A DNA stretch of 64,000 bases from an uncultured Bacteroidales bacterium (GTDB taxonomy: Bacteria; Bacteroidota; Bacteroidia; Bacteroidales; UBA932), in the NCBI GenBank assembly GCA_900320185.1, contig ONRD01000010.1:1-64000 (forward strand). The letters run 5' to 3'. Position 1 is the first letter of the stretch. The number at the start of each line of letters is the position of its first letter. A program made the position numbers and the translations under genes. Below, in pieces: positions 49,091 to 57,470 of this stretch. The notes under the pieces are model-generated. The model worked only from the letters and a program-made list of their open reading frames with translations. It did not search any database and was not told the origin of the DNA.

Positions 49091-49098
49091 TACTTTTG
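49091..49098 (+). promoter_or_regulatory. -7 promoter element for corA
   Basis: TACTTTTG matches TAnnTTTG and precedes a 77-base leader. Confidence 0.6.
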
Positions 49099-49105
49099 CA
49101 GACTG

Positions 49106-49175
49106 ACTTCTCCGTGGTGTCAGCGGCATAAAGTGAAACCCTTCCGACGAACGGGCCGGGAAAAACAGGAAGAGT
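49106..49175 (+). promoter_or_regulatory. Possible structured leader of corA
   Basis: ACTTCTCC (49106-49113) can pair with GGAAGAGT (49168-49175), the bases immediately before the ATG, closing a ~70-base leader that holds smaller GC stems (CCC...GGG around 49138-49156). The closing stem would occlude the translation start. It does not match an M-box or other riboswitch that I can recognise. Confidence 0.3.
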
Positions 49176-50123
49176 ATGATTGCGATTTTCTACAGGCTGA
49201 ACGGCAACCTCATAGTATCCCAGTCTGAAACGGAGCTCTCCAGGCTGAAAATGGACGATGTCCTCTGGATTGACATCCTCTCTCCTTCGGGAGATGAAAA
49301 ACACACTGTAGACGAATTCCTTGGCGTTGAGATCCAGAGCCGTGCGAAGGCCGAGGAGATCGAAAGTTCCTCCCGTTTCTCGGAGACGGACAAGGCCATA
49401 TTCGCAAACACAAACTTCCTGATGCCCGGACCGGAGGATTATTCCATGGAGGCTGTTTCCTTCACTTTCGTAGGCGGTTGCCTGGCAACCCTAAGGGACG
49501 TGCCTCTCCGTTCTTTCACGGAGCTCCAGAGGAGGATAGTCGCAATGCCGCAGCAGTTCCGCAACGGCTATTCGGTCTTCGCCAGCATCATGGACCAGAG
49601 GGTCGACCTGGACGCCGACATGATCGAGCTGATGACCAAGGAGATCTCCCAGTACAGCAAGAGGATCAACCAGCAGGAGGACATCAACGAGGACTTCCTT
49701 CTCGACATCAACCAGTTGCAGGAAAACACCATGCTGGTCCGCGAGAACATAGTCGACAAGCAGCGCCTCATCTCAAACCTGATGAAGAGCGACAAGTACC
49801 CCCAGGAACTGCAGGCCAGGTTCGCCGTCATCCTGCAGGACATCACTTCGCTCATCAACCATGCCAATTTCGGATTTGAAAGGCTGGAGTACCTGCAGGA
49901 TACCGTAGTCGGTCTTATCAACCTGGACCAGAACAAGATAATGAAGATTTTCACCCTGGTCTCGGTCCTGCTCATGCCACCTACCCTCGTGGCCAGTTTC
50001 TACGGGATGAACGTACCGCTTCCGTTCATGGACAAGTGGTGGGCGTGGATGGCCCTTCTCGGCCTGATGCTCCTGACCGTGGCAGCCGTACTGTTCATTT
50101 TCAGGAAGAAGAAAATGCTGTGA
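49176..50123 (+). CDS. corA: CorA-like divalent metal transporter
   Basis: A 315-residue protein: cytoplasmic alpha/beta domain (~1-150), long stalk helix with heptads (~150-250), and two C-terminal transmembrane helices (~255-275 and ~288-308). The selectivity signature YGMN is present as FYGMNVPLP between the helices; the third position of the usual GMNxPE loop is Leu-Pro here. It is expected to form a pentamer importing Mg2+ (or Co2+/Ni2+). It has its own promoter and a possible regulatory leader, and a terminator follows. Confidence 0.92.
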   Translation: MIAIFYRLNGNLIVSQSETELSRLKMDDVLWIDILSPSGDEKHTVDEFLGVEIQSRAKAEEIESSSRFSETDKAIFANTNFLMPGPEDYSMEAVSFTFVGGCLATLRDVPLRSFTELQRRIVAMPQQFRNGYSVFASIMDQRVDLDADMIELMTKEISQYSKRINQQEDINEDFLLDINQLQENTMLVRENIVDKQRLISNLMKSDKYPQELQARFAVILQDITSLINHANFGFERLEYLQDTVVGLINLDQNKIMKIFTLVSVLLMPPTLVASFYGMNVPLPFMDKWWAWMALLGLMLLTVAAVLFIFRKKKML

Positions 50124-50128
50124 TGCGG

Positions 50129-50160
50129 CGTCCTTCGGGGCGGGACGGCTTCTTTTTTTT
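50129..50160 (+). terminator. Rho-independent terminator of corA
   Basis: CGTCC pairs with GGGACG (bulged G) around TTCGGGGC, followed by a T-rich tract at 50150-50160. Confidence 0.75.
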
Positions 50161-50181
50161 CTGAAAACAAAGCCTTTATCC

Positions 50182-50212
50182 TTTGTAAATCTGAGTTTTT
50201 TGTCTATTTTTG
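50182..50212 (+). promoter_or_regulatory. Promoter of rpsA
   Basis: TTTG at 50182-50185 and TATTTTTG at 50205-50212, 19 bases apart. The 86-base leader contains an ACCGG/CCGGT stem followed by an AU-rich stretch up to the ATG. Confidence 0.75.
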
Positions 50213-50298
50213 CGAGCCTTTTGACCGGGTTTGCTCCGAAAGGTGTGCCGGTAGGGCGTTAAAATATTGTTAAACAACTAGTTATTTTTTTATCCATT

Positions 50299-52158
50299 AT
50301 GGCAGAAGAAATTAATGCAAACGTTGCCCAGGATCCCCAGGAAGTTGTTCCTGCAGAGGAGCCCAAGGCAGAGAAGAAAGAAGTGAAGAAGTCATCTCTC
50401 AATGCGTCCGTCGCACCCGATGATTTTGACTGGGACGCCTTCGAAGGCGGATCCGACATCTACGGCAAGGCAGACAGGAAAGAGATTGAGGCAGCTTACG
50501 ACCAGACCCTCTCGAAGGTTGTCGAGAACGAGGTGGTCGAGGGTACTGTCACAGCCATCTCCAAGAGGGAGGTGATCGTCAACATAGGTTACAAGAGCGA
50601 GGGTGTCATCCAGGCTCCTGAGTTCCGCTACAATCCTGACCTGAAGGTCGGTGACAAGGTAGAAGTCTATGTGGAGTCGGCCGAGGACAGGAAGGGTCAG
50701 CTGATCCTTTCCCACAAGAAGGCACGCGCCCTCAAGTCCTGGGACCGCGTCAACGAGGCTTTCGAGAAGGACGAGATCGTCAAGGGATTCGTCAAGACCC
50801 GTACCAAGGGCGGCATGATCGTCGATGTCTTCGGTATCGAGGCCTTCCTGCCCGGTTCCCAGATCGACATCAAGCCCATCCGCGACTACGATGCCTACGT
50901 CAACCAGACCATGGATTTCAAGATCGTCAAGATCAACCAGGAGTTCCGCAACGTCGTCGTATCCCACAAGGCTCTCCTCGAGGCAGAGCAGGAGCAGCGC
51001 AGGGCAGAACTCATCAGCAAGCTTGAGAAGGGCCAGATCCTCGAGGGTACCGTCAAGAACATCACCAACTACGGCGTGTTCGTCGACCTCGGCGGTGTCG
51101 ACGGTCTCATCCACATCACCGACCTTTCCTGGGGAAGGATCGACAATCCCGAAGAGGTTGTCTCCCTCGACCAGAAGATCAAGGTGGTCGTCAAGGAGTT
51201 CGACCCTCAGCAGAAGAGGATCGCCCTCGGCTACAAGCAGCTTACTCCCCATCCTTGGGACAACCTCGACGCCAACCTCAAGGTCGGTGACACCGTCAAG
51301 GGCAAGGTGGTCCTTATCGCCGACTACGGTGCATTCGTGGAGATCGAGCCCGGTGTCGAAGGCCTCATCCATGTTTCCGAGATGTCCTGGTCTCCCAGGC
51401 TCCACAGCGCCCAGGAATTCCTCAAGGTCGGTCAGGAAGTCGAGGCTCAGGTCCTTTCCATCGACCGCGAGAACAGGAAGATGTCACTCGGCCTGAAGCA
51501 GCTCACCCCCAACCCTTGGGAGAGCATCCGCGAAAAGTATCCCGTCGGTTCGGTCCACAAGGCGGTCGTCCGCAACATCACCAACTTCGGTGTCTTCGCA
51601 GAGCCTGAGGACGGTGTCGAAGGACTCATCCACATCAGCGACCTCTCCTGGAACAAGATCAAGCATCCTTCAGAGCTCGTCGCTCCCGGTGATGTCATCG
51701 ATGTCGTGATCCTCGACTTCGACGAGGCCAACCACAAGCTCAGCCTCGGACACAAGCAGCTGACCCCCAACCCTTGGGATGCCATCGAGCAGAAGTATCC
51801 TGTCGGCTCCATCGTCGAGGGAACCATCGCTTCCCTTACCGACAAGGGCGCCAACATCAAGCTCTCGGGCGAGGATGAAGGATTCGCCTTCAGCCGTGAC
51901 CTCATCAAGGAAGACGGCAAGCAGGCAGTCGCCGGCGAGACCCTTCCTTTCAAGGTAGTCGAGCTCAGGAGAAGCACCCGCAGGATCCTCCTTTCCCACC
52001 TCAGGACCTACGCCGAGGCAAGGGCCGAGAAGGTTGCCGCCGAGGCTGACAGCACCAAGAGGGTAGTCAAGAAGATCAACTCCAACCTTGAGAAGACCAC
52101 CTTGGGAGACATCAGCGAACTCGCAGCCCTCAAGGACAAGCTCGAGAAGGGTGAATAA
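50299..52158 (+). CDS. rpsA: Small ribosomal subunit protein bS1
   Basis: RNA-binding ribosomal protein that delivers mRNA to the 30S subunit. It has 619 residues: an acidic N-terminal extension (~1-70), six S1 OB-fold repeats (roughly 75-145, 160-230, 245-318, 332-405, 417-492, 505-575; typical TxxGVFVDLGGVDGLIHITDLSW in repeat 3) and a charged tail. In Bacteroidota, whose mRNAs seldom have Shine-Dalgarno sequences, S1 is expected to matter greatly for initiation. Codons are strongly biased, as in other highly expressed genes. It has a long leader that may be autoregulatory. Confidence 0.96.
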   Translation: MAEEINANVAQDPQEVVPAEEPKAEKKEVKKSSLNASVAPDDFDWDAFEGGSDIYGKADRKEIEAAYDQTLSKVVENEVVEGTVTAISKREVIVNIGYKSEGVIQAPEFRYNPDLKVGDKVEVYVESAEDRKGQLILSHKKARALKSWDRVNEAFEKDEIVKGFVKTRTKGGMIVDVFGIEAFLPGSQIDIKPIRDYDAYVNQTMDFKIVKINQEFRNVVVSHKALLEAEQEQRRAELISKLEKGQILEGTVKNITNYGVFVDLGGVDGLIHITDLSWGRIDNPEEVVSLDQKIKVVVKEFDPQQKRIALGYKQLTPHPWDNLDANLKVGDTVKGKVVLIADYGAFVEIEPGVEGLIHVSEMSWSPRLHSAQEFLKVGQEVEAQVLSIDRENRKMSLGLKQLTPNPWESIREKYPVGSVHKAVVRNITNFGVFAEPEDGVEGLIHISDLSWNKIKHPSELVAPGDVIDVVILDFDEANHKLSLGHKQLTPNPWDAIEQKYPVGSIVEGTIASLTDKGANIKLSGEDEGFAFSRDLIKEDGKQAVAGETLPFKVVELRRSTRRILLSHLRTYAEARAEKVAAEADSTKRVVKKINSNLEKTTLGDISELAALKDKLEKGE

Positions 52159-52162
52159 TCAG

Positions 52163-53104
52163 ATGGATTTCAAATTGACGGTCCTGGGCACGGCTTCAGC
52201 CAAGCCCGTGACCGGAAGATTCCAGAGCGCTCAGGTACTTTCGGTACGTGGGCGCTCATTCTTGATTGACTGCGGAGAGGGGGTCCAGACAAGGCTGGAG
52301 GACTGCCACATCTCCCATGCTTCGATCGAGTCGATATTCATTTCCCACATCCACGGCGACCATCTTTTCGGGCTTTTCGGGCTGCTTTCCACCATGGGGA
52401 TGCTCGCCCGTCCCAAGCCATTGTGCATCTACGCCCCCGCCTCCTTCGGCCCTCTGCTAAGGTTCTTCCTTTCCTACTACGGGGAAGGGATTGCCTTTGA
52501 GATCCGCCATGTCCCACTGACAATGAAGGCACCGGAGACGGTCTATGAAACAAAGTCCCTTGAGGTCAAGGCCTTTCCCCTGAATCACGGGATCGAGACC
52601 TTCGGTTTCCTTTTCCGCGAGAAAGAACCGCAGTTCAACGTGAGGAAGTGGAAGATAGAGGAATACTCCCTGAGCCTTGCTGAGATTGGTGCCGTGAAGA
52701 AAGGAGAGGACGTGGTCCGGCAGCTTCCCGACGGGTCCTCGAAAAGGATTCCCTTCGAGGAACTTGGCTACAAGCCTTTCGTTCCCCGTTCCTACGCCTA
52801 CTGCTCGGACACTGCCCCCTTCCCGGAACTGTCATCGTGGGTGAAAGGAGTCGACCTGCTCTACCATGAGGCGACCTACACTGCTGAATATGAAAGCACT
52901 GCACTGGCGCGTCACCATTCCACCACCATCCAGGCGGCAAGCTGCGCCAGGGATGCCGGGGCCGGCAGGCTGGTGATAGGCCACTATTCTTCAAGGTTCA
53001 AGGACATCTCCCTCCTCCAGGAAGAATGCAGGTCCGTTTTCCAGGAGACCTATGCTGCGGATGATGGCGATGTTTTCAGCGTGCCTCTGGTAAAACTCGA
53101 CTGA
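52163..53104 (+). CDS. rnz: Ribonuclease Z
   Basis: tRNA 3'-end endonuclease of the metallo-beta-lactamase fold, 313 residues from ATG 52163. Zinc ligands are in SHIHGDHLFG (His62, His64, Asp66, His67), NHGIETFGF and the C-terminal HHS and GHYSSR blocks. The exosite-like insertion (~155-200) is present. The tRNA gene in this window lacks an encoded CCA, consistent with need for this enzyme. The frame extends 25 codons upstream into rpsA; that part was rejected. It follows rpsA by four bases. Confidence 0.94.
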   Translation: MDFKLTVLGTASAKPVTGRFQSAQVLSVRGRSFLIDCGEGVQTRLEDCHISHASIESIFISHIHGDHLFGLFGLLSTMGMLARPKPLCIYAPASFGPLLRFFLSYYGEGIAFEIRHVPLTMKAPETVYETKSLEVKAFPLNHGIETFGFLFREKEPQFNVRKWKIEEYSLSLAEIGAVKKGEDVVRQLPDGSSKRIPFEELGYKPFVPRSYAYCSDTAPFPELSSWVKGVDLLYHEATYTAEYESTALARHHSTTIQAASCARDAGAGRLVIGHYSSRFKDISLLQEECRSVFQETYAADDGDVFSVPLVKLD

Positions 53105-53121
53105 TTTTCGTATATTTCGGC

Positions 53122-54216
53122 GTGAAACAACTGTTGTCGGTCATTGCAATCATGATGACGGGCGTCTGCTTACATGCCCAGACGCCTGAGGCCTATGTCG
53201 CGACCTGGGCCCCCGTCGCCGTGGAGGAAATGTACCGGAGCGGTGTGCCTGCCAGCATCACCCTGGCCCAAGGCATACTCGAGTCCCGGTGCGGCCTGTC
53301 TTCTCTCGCTGCCGAAGGCAACAACCATTTCGGGATCAAATGCCACAAGGACTGGAAAGGCAGGAAGCAGTACCACGACGACGATGCCAAGGGTGAGTGT
53401 TTCAGGGTGTACGACAGCCCTGAGGAATCGTTCAGCGACCATTCGGACTTCCTCCGCTACTCGGACCGCTACAAGTTCCTGTTCGAGCTTAAGACCACCG
53501 ATTACAAGGGCTGGGCCTACGGGCTGAAGAAAGCCGGCTATGCGACGGATCCCGGGTACCCTGACAAGCTGATCAGGTACATCGAGGAGAACAAGCTTTA
53601 TGAATATGACAGGATGACCCCCGGGCAGGCTGAAGAGTCGGTGGCCGGCAAAGCCGTCACCAAGCCTTCCGGGAAGGACTCGGGCAAGGTGAAGTCCGTA
53701 AAGAAGAAGTCCGGGAAGGCCTCCAGGAGCGGCAGGAAGTCCCGGAAATCTTCGAAGGCCGCCCCCAAGGCCGAGGCCATTCCGGAGTCCCCGCTGTCGC
53801 TGGAGGCTCCAAGGACGGTGGACAGGAGCAGTCTGGAGAAATTCAAATTCTCCCTTTCGCGTCCTGTCTACACCCGCAACGGAGTGCCTTACGTCCTGTC
53901 CATTGAAGGGGAGACATATTCAAGCATTGCAAAATCCTACGACCTCTTCCTGAAGGAGATACTCAAGTTCAACGACCTTGTCTCGGAAGAGCCCCTCGCT
54001 CCCGGCACCATAGTCTACATCCAGGCGAAGAAGAAACAGTCGGAGAAGGGACTGGACATGCATATCGTCGACGAAGACTCGGGATCGCTCCGTGACATAT
54101 GCCAGAGATTCGGTGTGAGGATGGAAAGCGTGAGGAAACTCAACGGTCTTTCCCGCGACTATGAACCTCGCGAAGGGGACACGATCCTCCTGAGGGGAAG
54201 GAAGAAAAAGGTATAG
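53122..54216 (+). CDS. Glucosaminidase-type peptidoglycan hydrolase with LysM-like repeats
   Basis: A 364-residue exported protein starting with GTG at 53122 (signal peptide to ~LHAQ). The N-terminal domain (~20-165) is GH73-like: GVPASITLAQGILESRCG carries the catalytic Glu (~54), then GNNHFGIKCH and YDSPEESFSDHSDFLR. A Lys/Ser-rich linker (~180-225) leads to two LysM-like segments (YVLSIEGETYSSIAKSYDLF... and MHIVDEDSGSLRDICQRFGV...) that would bind peptidoglycan. It is followed six bases later by mltG, suggesting joint cell-wall remodelling. Confidence 0.88.
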   Translation: MKQLLSVIAIMMTGVCLHAQTPEAYVATWAPVAVEEMYRSGVPASITLAQGILESRCGLSSLAAEGNNHFGIKCHKDWKGRKQYHDDDAKGECFRVYDSPEESFSDHSDFLRYSDRYKFLFELKTTDYKGWAYGLKKAGYATDPGYPDKLIRYIEENKLYEYDRMTPGQAEESVAGKAVTKPSGKDSGKVKSVKKKSGKASRSGRKSRKSSKAAPKAEAIPESPLSLEAPRTVDRSSLEKFKFSLSRPVYTRNGVPYVLSIEGETYSSIAKSYDLFLKEILKFNDLVSEEPLAPGTIVYIQAKKKQSEKGLDMHIVDEDSGSLRDICQRFGVRMESVRKLNGLSRDYEPREGDTILLRGRKKKV

Positions 54217-54222
54217 CTGCAG

Positions 54223-55251
54223 ATGAAGAAATGGAAGATAGTCCTGCTGGCGGCCGCGCTGGCCACGGCAGTGGTGGCGGGAGCAGTCGGAGGCAGGTGG
54301 TATGGCGCCAACCGCAAGCCTAATTTCTCCGGCAGCGCCGACTTGTACATCAGGCCCGGCTGCACCGTGGAAGAAGTGCTGGGCATGATTCCTGACAGCA
54401 TAGTGCTCCGTAAAGGCAACCTTCGCTCCGTGGTCCGCAAGAACCTTGCGGATTCCATGCTGAAGCCGGGGCATTATGTCGTGGAGAAGGGCAAGCCGAG
54501 CATCTATGTGGCGCGCATGCTCAAGGGCGGCTGGCAGACGCCGGTAAATCTTGTCCTCTCCGGGACAATGAGGCAGAAGGGACAGATTGCCAGGAAGATC
54601 GGCAACCAGTTGATGATCGATTCAGCCCAGGTGCGCGAAGCCTTGGATGACAGCGTCCTGCTCTCCGGCTACGGGTTCACCCCGAAGGATGTTTTCTCCC
54701 TGTTCATGCCTGACACTTACCAGATGTACTGGACTGCGGAAATGACAGATGTCCTGGACAGGCAGAAAGCTGCCTGGGATGCTTTCTGGACTCCCGAGAA
54801 CGAAGCCAAGGCCAAAGCCCAGGGCCTCACTCCCAAGGAGGTGTCCATCCTTGCCTCGATAGTCAAGGCCGAGTCCAACCATGTCCCTGAATATCCGTCC
54901 ATCGCCGGAGTCTATCTCAACCGCCTCCACAACGGGATGCGTCTCCAGGCCGACCCTACGGTGGCCTTCATCCATGGATATTCAATCAACCGTGTGCTGC
55001 TGCGGCATCTCCAGGTCGATTCGCCTTACAATACTTACCTCCATGAGGGACTTCCTCCGGGACCGATCTGCGTTCCAAGCAAGGAGTGTCTCGAAGCAGT
55101 GCTCAACCCGGACAGGCATGGTTACCTGTTTTTCTGCGCGAGCCCCGAGATGGACGGGACCCACAGGTTCGCGGTCACCCTGTCCGAGCACAACCGCAAC
55201 GCACGTGAGTTCCAGCGGGCCCTTGACGCCCGTCAGGCCGGAAAGTCATAG
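54223..55251 (+). CDS. mltG: Endolytic murein transglycosylase MltG
   Basis: A membrane-anchored lytic transglycosylase thought to end glycan strand growth. It has 342 residues: one N-terminal transmembrane helix (~5-23), a LysM-like region, then the YceG catalytic domain with Glu217 in SIVKAESNHVPEYPSIAGVYLNRL, followed by LQADPTVAF and SPYNTY. These are all hallmark MltG blocks. It lies between the glucosaminidase gene and the rel gene, 18 bases upstream of the latter's ATG. Confidence 0.94.
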   Translation: MKKWKIVLLAAALATAVVAGAVGGRWYGANRKPNFSGSADLYIRPGCTVEEVLGMIPDSIVLRKGNLRSVVRKNLADSMLKPGHYVVEKGKPSIYVARMLKGGWQTPVNLVLSGTMRQKGQIARKIGNQLMIDSAQVREALDDSVLLSGYGFTPKDVFSLFMPDTYQMYWTAEMTDVLDRQKAAWDAFWTPENEAKAKAQGLTPKEVSILASIVKAESNHVPEYPSIAGVYLNRLHNGMRLQADPTVAFIHGYSINRVLLRHLQVDSPYNTYLHEGLPPGPICVPSKECLEAVLNPDRHGYLFFCASPEMDGTHRFAVTLSEHNRNAREFQRALDARQAGKS

Positions 55252-55269
55252 ATTTTGCCCTGTCGTGCC

Positions 55270-57441
55270 ATGATAGACGTAAGACAGAGATTCCCTCAGT
55301 TCGACGAGGCGGGCCAGGACATGATACGGCGCGCCCTGGACATCGCTGCGTCCGCCCTCGATGGCCAGGTACGCGGGAACGGCCGCCCTTTCCTCGAGCA
55401 TCCGGTGAACGTTGCCCTCATAGCATCGGACGAAATCGGCCTTCCGGCGGACTGCGTCGCAGCAGTGTTCCTGCATGAGGCCGACCGTATGGGAAACCAG
55501 GGCCCGGACGGCCTGGCTTCCATCCAGGAAAGGTTCCCTGGATTCCCCAAGGATGTCTACACCATGGTCGACGGCCTTGGGAAGATATCCACCATAAAAC
55601 CCAAGGACACCCGTCTCGAGGCCGAGAACTACAAGAAACTCATAGTCCAGTATTCGACGGATCCCCGTGTCGCCGTACTCAAGATCGCCGACCGGCTCGA
55701 GGTGATGCGGAACCTGGACCTGTTCCCCCGGACCTCCAGGGAGAACAAGATACTGGAGACCCTGCTGCTGTACATCCCCATAGCTCACCAGCTTGGGCTG
55801 TACAATATCAAGCGTGAGATGGAGGACATCTACCTCAAGTTCACCGAACCCGAGCAGTACAGGGCGATCACCAACAAGCTCAAGGCCGGGGAGAGGGACC
55901 GTGAGCGGCTGATGATGGAGTTCATCCAGCCTCTCAAGCAGGAGCTTTCGGAAGCCGGGATACGCTACCGGCTCAAGATAAGGACCAAGGCCGCCTACTC
56001 GATCTGGTGCAAGATGCAGAAGCAGAAGGTGCCTTTCGAAGGGGTCTACGACGTGTTCGCCATCCGTTTCATCATCGACTGCGAGCCCGATCCGAAAGTC
56101 GAGAAAGACCTTTGCTGGAAGGTTTTCTCCTATGTGACCAAAGAATATGAGCAGGACACGCGGCGTCTTCGGGACTGGATCACCAATCCGAAGCCGAACG
56201 GCTACGAATCCCTCCATATCACCGTCAAGAACAAGCGCGGAGCCTACATCGAGGTCCAGATCCGTACCGCAAGGATGGACGATGAGGCGGAGAACGGGCA
56301 GGCTTCCCATTGGTCCTACAAGGGAATCAAGCACGAAGAACACCTTGACCGGTGGCTGAAGAGCGTGCGGTTCGCCCTTGAGCATCCCCAGGAAGCCGAT
56401 CCCGAGGATCTTCCCACTCCTCCGTCCAAGGAAATATTCGTCTTTACACCCACCGGCGAACTGAGGACCCTTACCGCGGGCGCAACCGTACTTGACTTTG
56501 CTTTCAGCATCCATTCCGGTCTCGGGATCAAGTGCACCGGCGGCAAGGTGAACGGAAAGGCCGTGCCCATCCGGGAGCGGCTGAAGACCGGGGACGTGGT
56601 CGAGATCATGTCGGGGAAGAACCAGAAGCCTTCTCCGGACTGGCTTAACTTCGTGGTTTCGTCAAAAGCGCGCAGCAGGATAAAGAGGGAACTGGACGCA
56701 GAGGAATTCAAGAAGGCATCGAGGGGAAAGGAGCTTCTCGGAAGGCGCCTGAAGAACTGGAAACTCGAACTCCCCGACGACATGCTCTCCGAGTACCTCA
56801 AGAAGCATAAGATAGGGACCATCAACTCTTTCTTCGCAAGGGTCGCGGACGGTGCCATCGACGTAAATGAAATCAAGTCCTACATCCTGGAAGGTAGCAG
56901 GGGCCCATCTTCCCCGGCAGAATCCCAAAGGCAACCGGAGCCCGGGAAGGGTGCCGCGTCCTGGGATGAAGGCAAAGTCTCGACCGATGACATACTGGTC
57001 ATAGGAGCCAAGGACCTCAAGGGACTGGAATACAAGATGGCGAAATGCTGCCATCCGGTCTTCGGGGATGACGTCTTCGGGTTCGTGACCCGCACCGAAG
57101 GAATCAAGATCCACAGGATCTCGTGTCCCAATGCTTCCAGGCTCATCGGCGCCTACCCCTACCGGATCCAGAAGGTCAGATGGGCCGACACCCCGTCGGG
57201 AGGGACTTTCCAGGGGTCGCTCCGGATCGTTTCCTCCACGGAGTCCAGCATAATAGGCCAGATCACCCAGATCGTCGGTTCCTTCAAGGCATCCCTCCGT
57301 TCCTTCAACGTCGTCGAGAACTCCAGGAACGGAACCTATGAGATATCCATGAAGGTTTCGGTACCCTCGAACATGGAACTGGACAAGGTCATCTCCCAGA
57401 TAAAGCTACTGAAGGGGGTCCAGAAGGTGGTTCGCTCCTGA
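55270..57441 (+). CDS. RelA/SpoT-family (p)ppGpp synthetase with degenerate hydrolase domain
   Basis: A 723-residue RSH protein: HD-like domain (~25-180), synthetase (~225-345), TGS (~390-450), helical region, zinc-finger-like CC motif ([10 protein letters not shown]) and C-terminal ACT (~650-723). Synthetase residues are intact: RTKAAYSIW, the Asp in [15 protein letters not shown] and EVQIRT. The hydrolase site is not: the usual HDxxED reads HEADRM, and the ADRLxNMR motif reads ADRLEVMR (Asn to Val). The protein should therefore make but not degrade (p)ppGpp. A second RSH elsewhere would be needed for hydrolysis. I chose ATG 55270 over the upstream frame start at 55255. Confidence 0.9.
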   Translation: MIDVRQRFPQFDEAGQDMIRRALDIAASALDGQVRGNGRPFLEHPVNVALIASDEIGLPADCVAAVFLHEADRMGNQGPDGLASIQERFPGFPKDVYTMVDGLGKISTIKPKDTRLEAENYKKLIVQYSTDPRVAVLKIADRLEVMRNLDLFPRTSRENKILETLLLYIPIAHQLGLYNIKREMEDIYLKFTEPEQYRAITNKLKAGERDRERLMMEFIQPLKQELSEAGIRYRLKIRTKAAYSIWCKMQKQKVPFEGVYDVFAIRFIIDCEPDPKVEKDLCWKVFSYVTKEYEQDTRRLRDWITNPKPNGYESLHITVKNKRGAYIEVQIRTARMDDEAENGQASHWSYKGIKHEEHLDRWLKSVRFALEHPQEADPEDLPTPPSKEIFVFTPTGELRTLTAGATVLDFAFSIHSGLGIKCTGGKVNGKAVPIRERLKTGDVVEIMSGKNQKPSPDWLNFVVSSKARSRIKRELDAEEFKKASRGKELLGRRLKNWKLELPDDMLSEYLKKHKIGTINSFFARVADGAIDVNEIKSYILEGSRGPSSPAESQRQPEPGKGAASWDEGKVSTDDILVIGAKDLKGLEYKMAKCCHPVFGDDVFGFVTRTEGIKIHRISCPNASRLIGAYPYRIQKVRWADTPSGGTFQGSLRIVSSTESSIIGQITQIVGSFKASLRSFNVVENSRNGTYEISMKVSVPSNMELDKVISQIKLLKGVQKVVRS

Positions 57442-57470
57442 GGGAGGTGCCTCTCAAACATCAGAGTGAA

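Noticed and set aside
49099-49175. M-box or yybP-ykoY riboswitch before corA or mntP
   Set aside because: No matching conserved core was found; mntP has only a 19-base gap, and the corA leader has a different layout.
27660-54980. Frequent GAATAT and ATATTC hexamers inside genes as a possible DNA signal
   Set aside because: They mostly fall in frame as Glu-Tyr, Tyr-Ser or Ile-Phe codon pairs and look like codon-pair preference; I could not count them against expectation.
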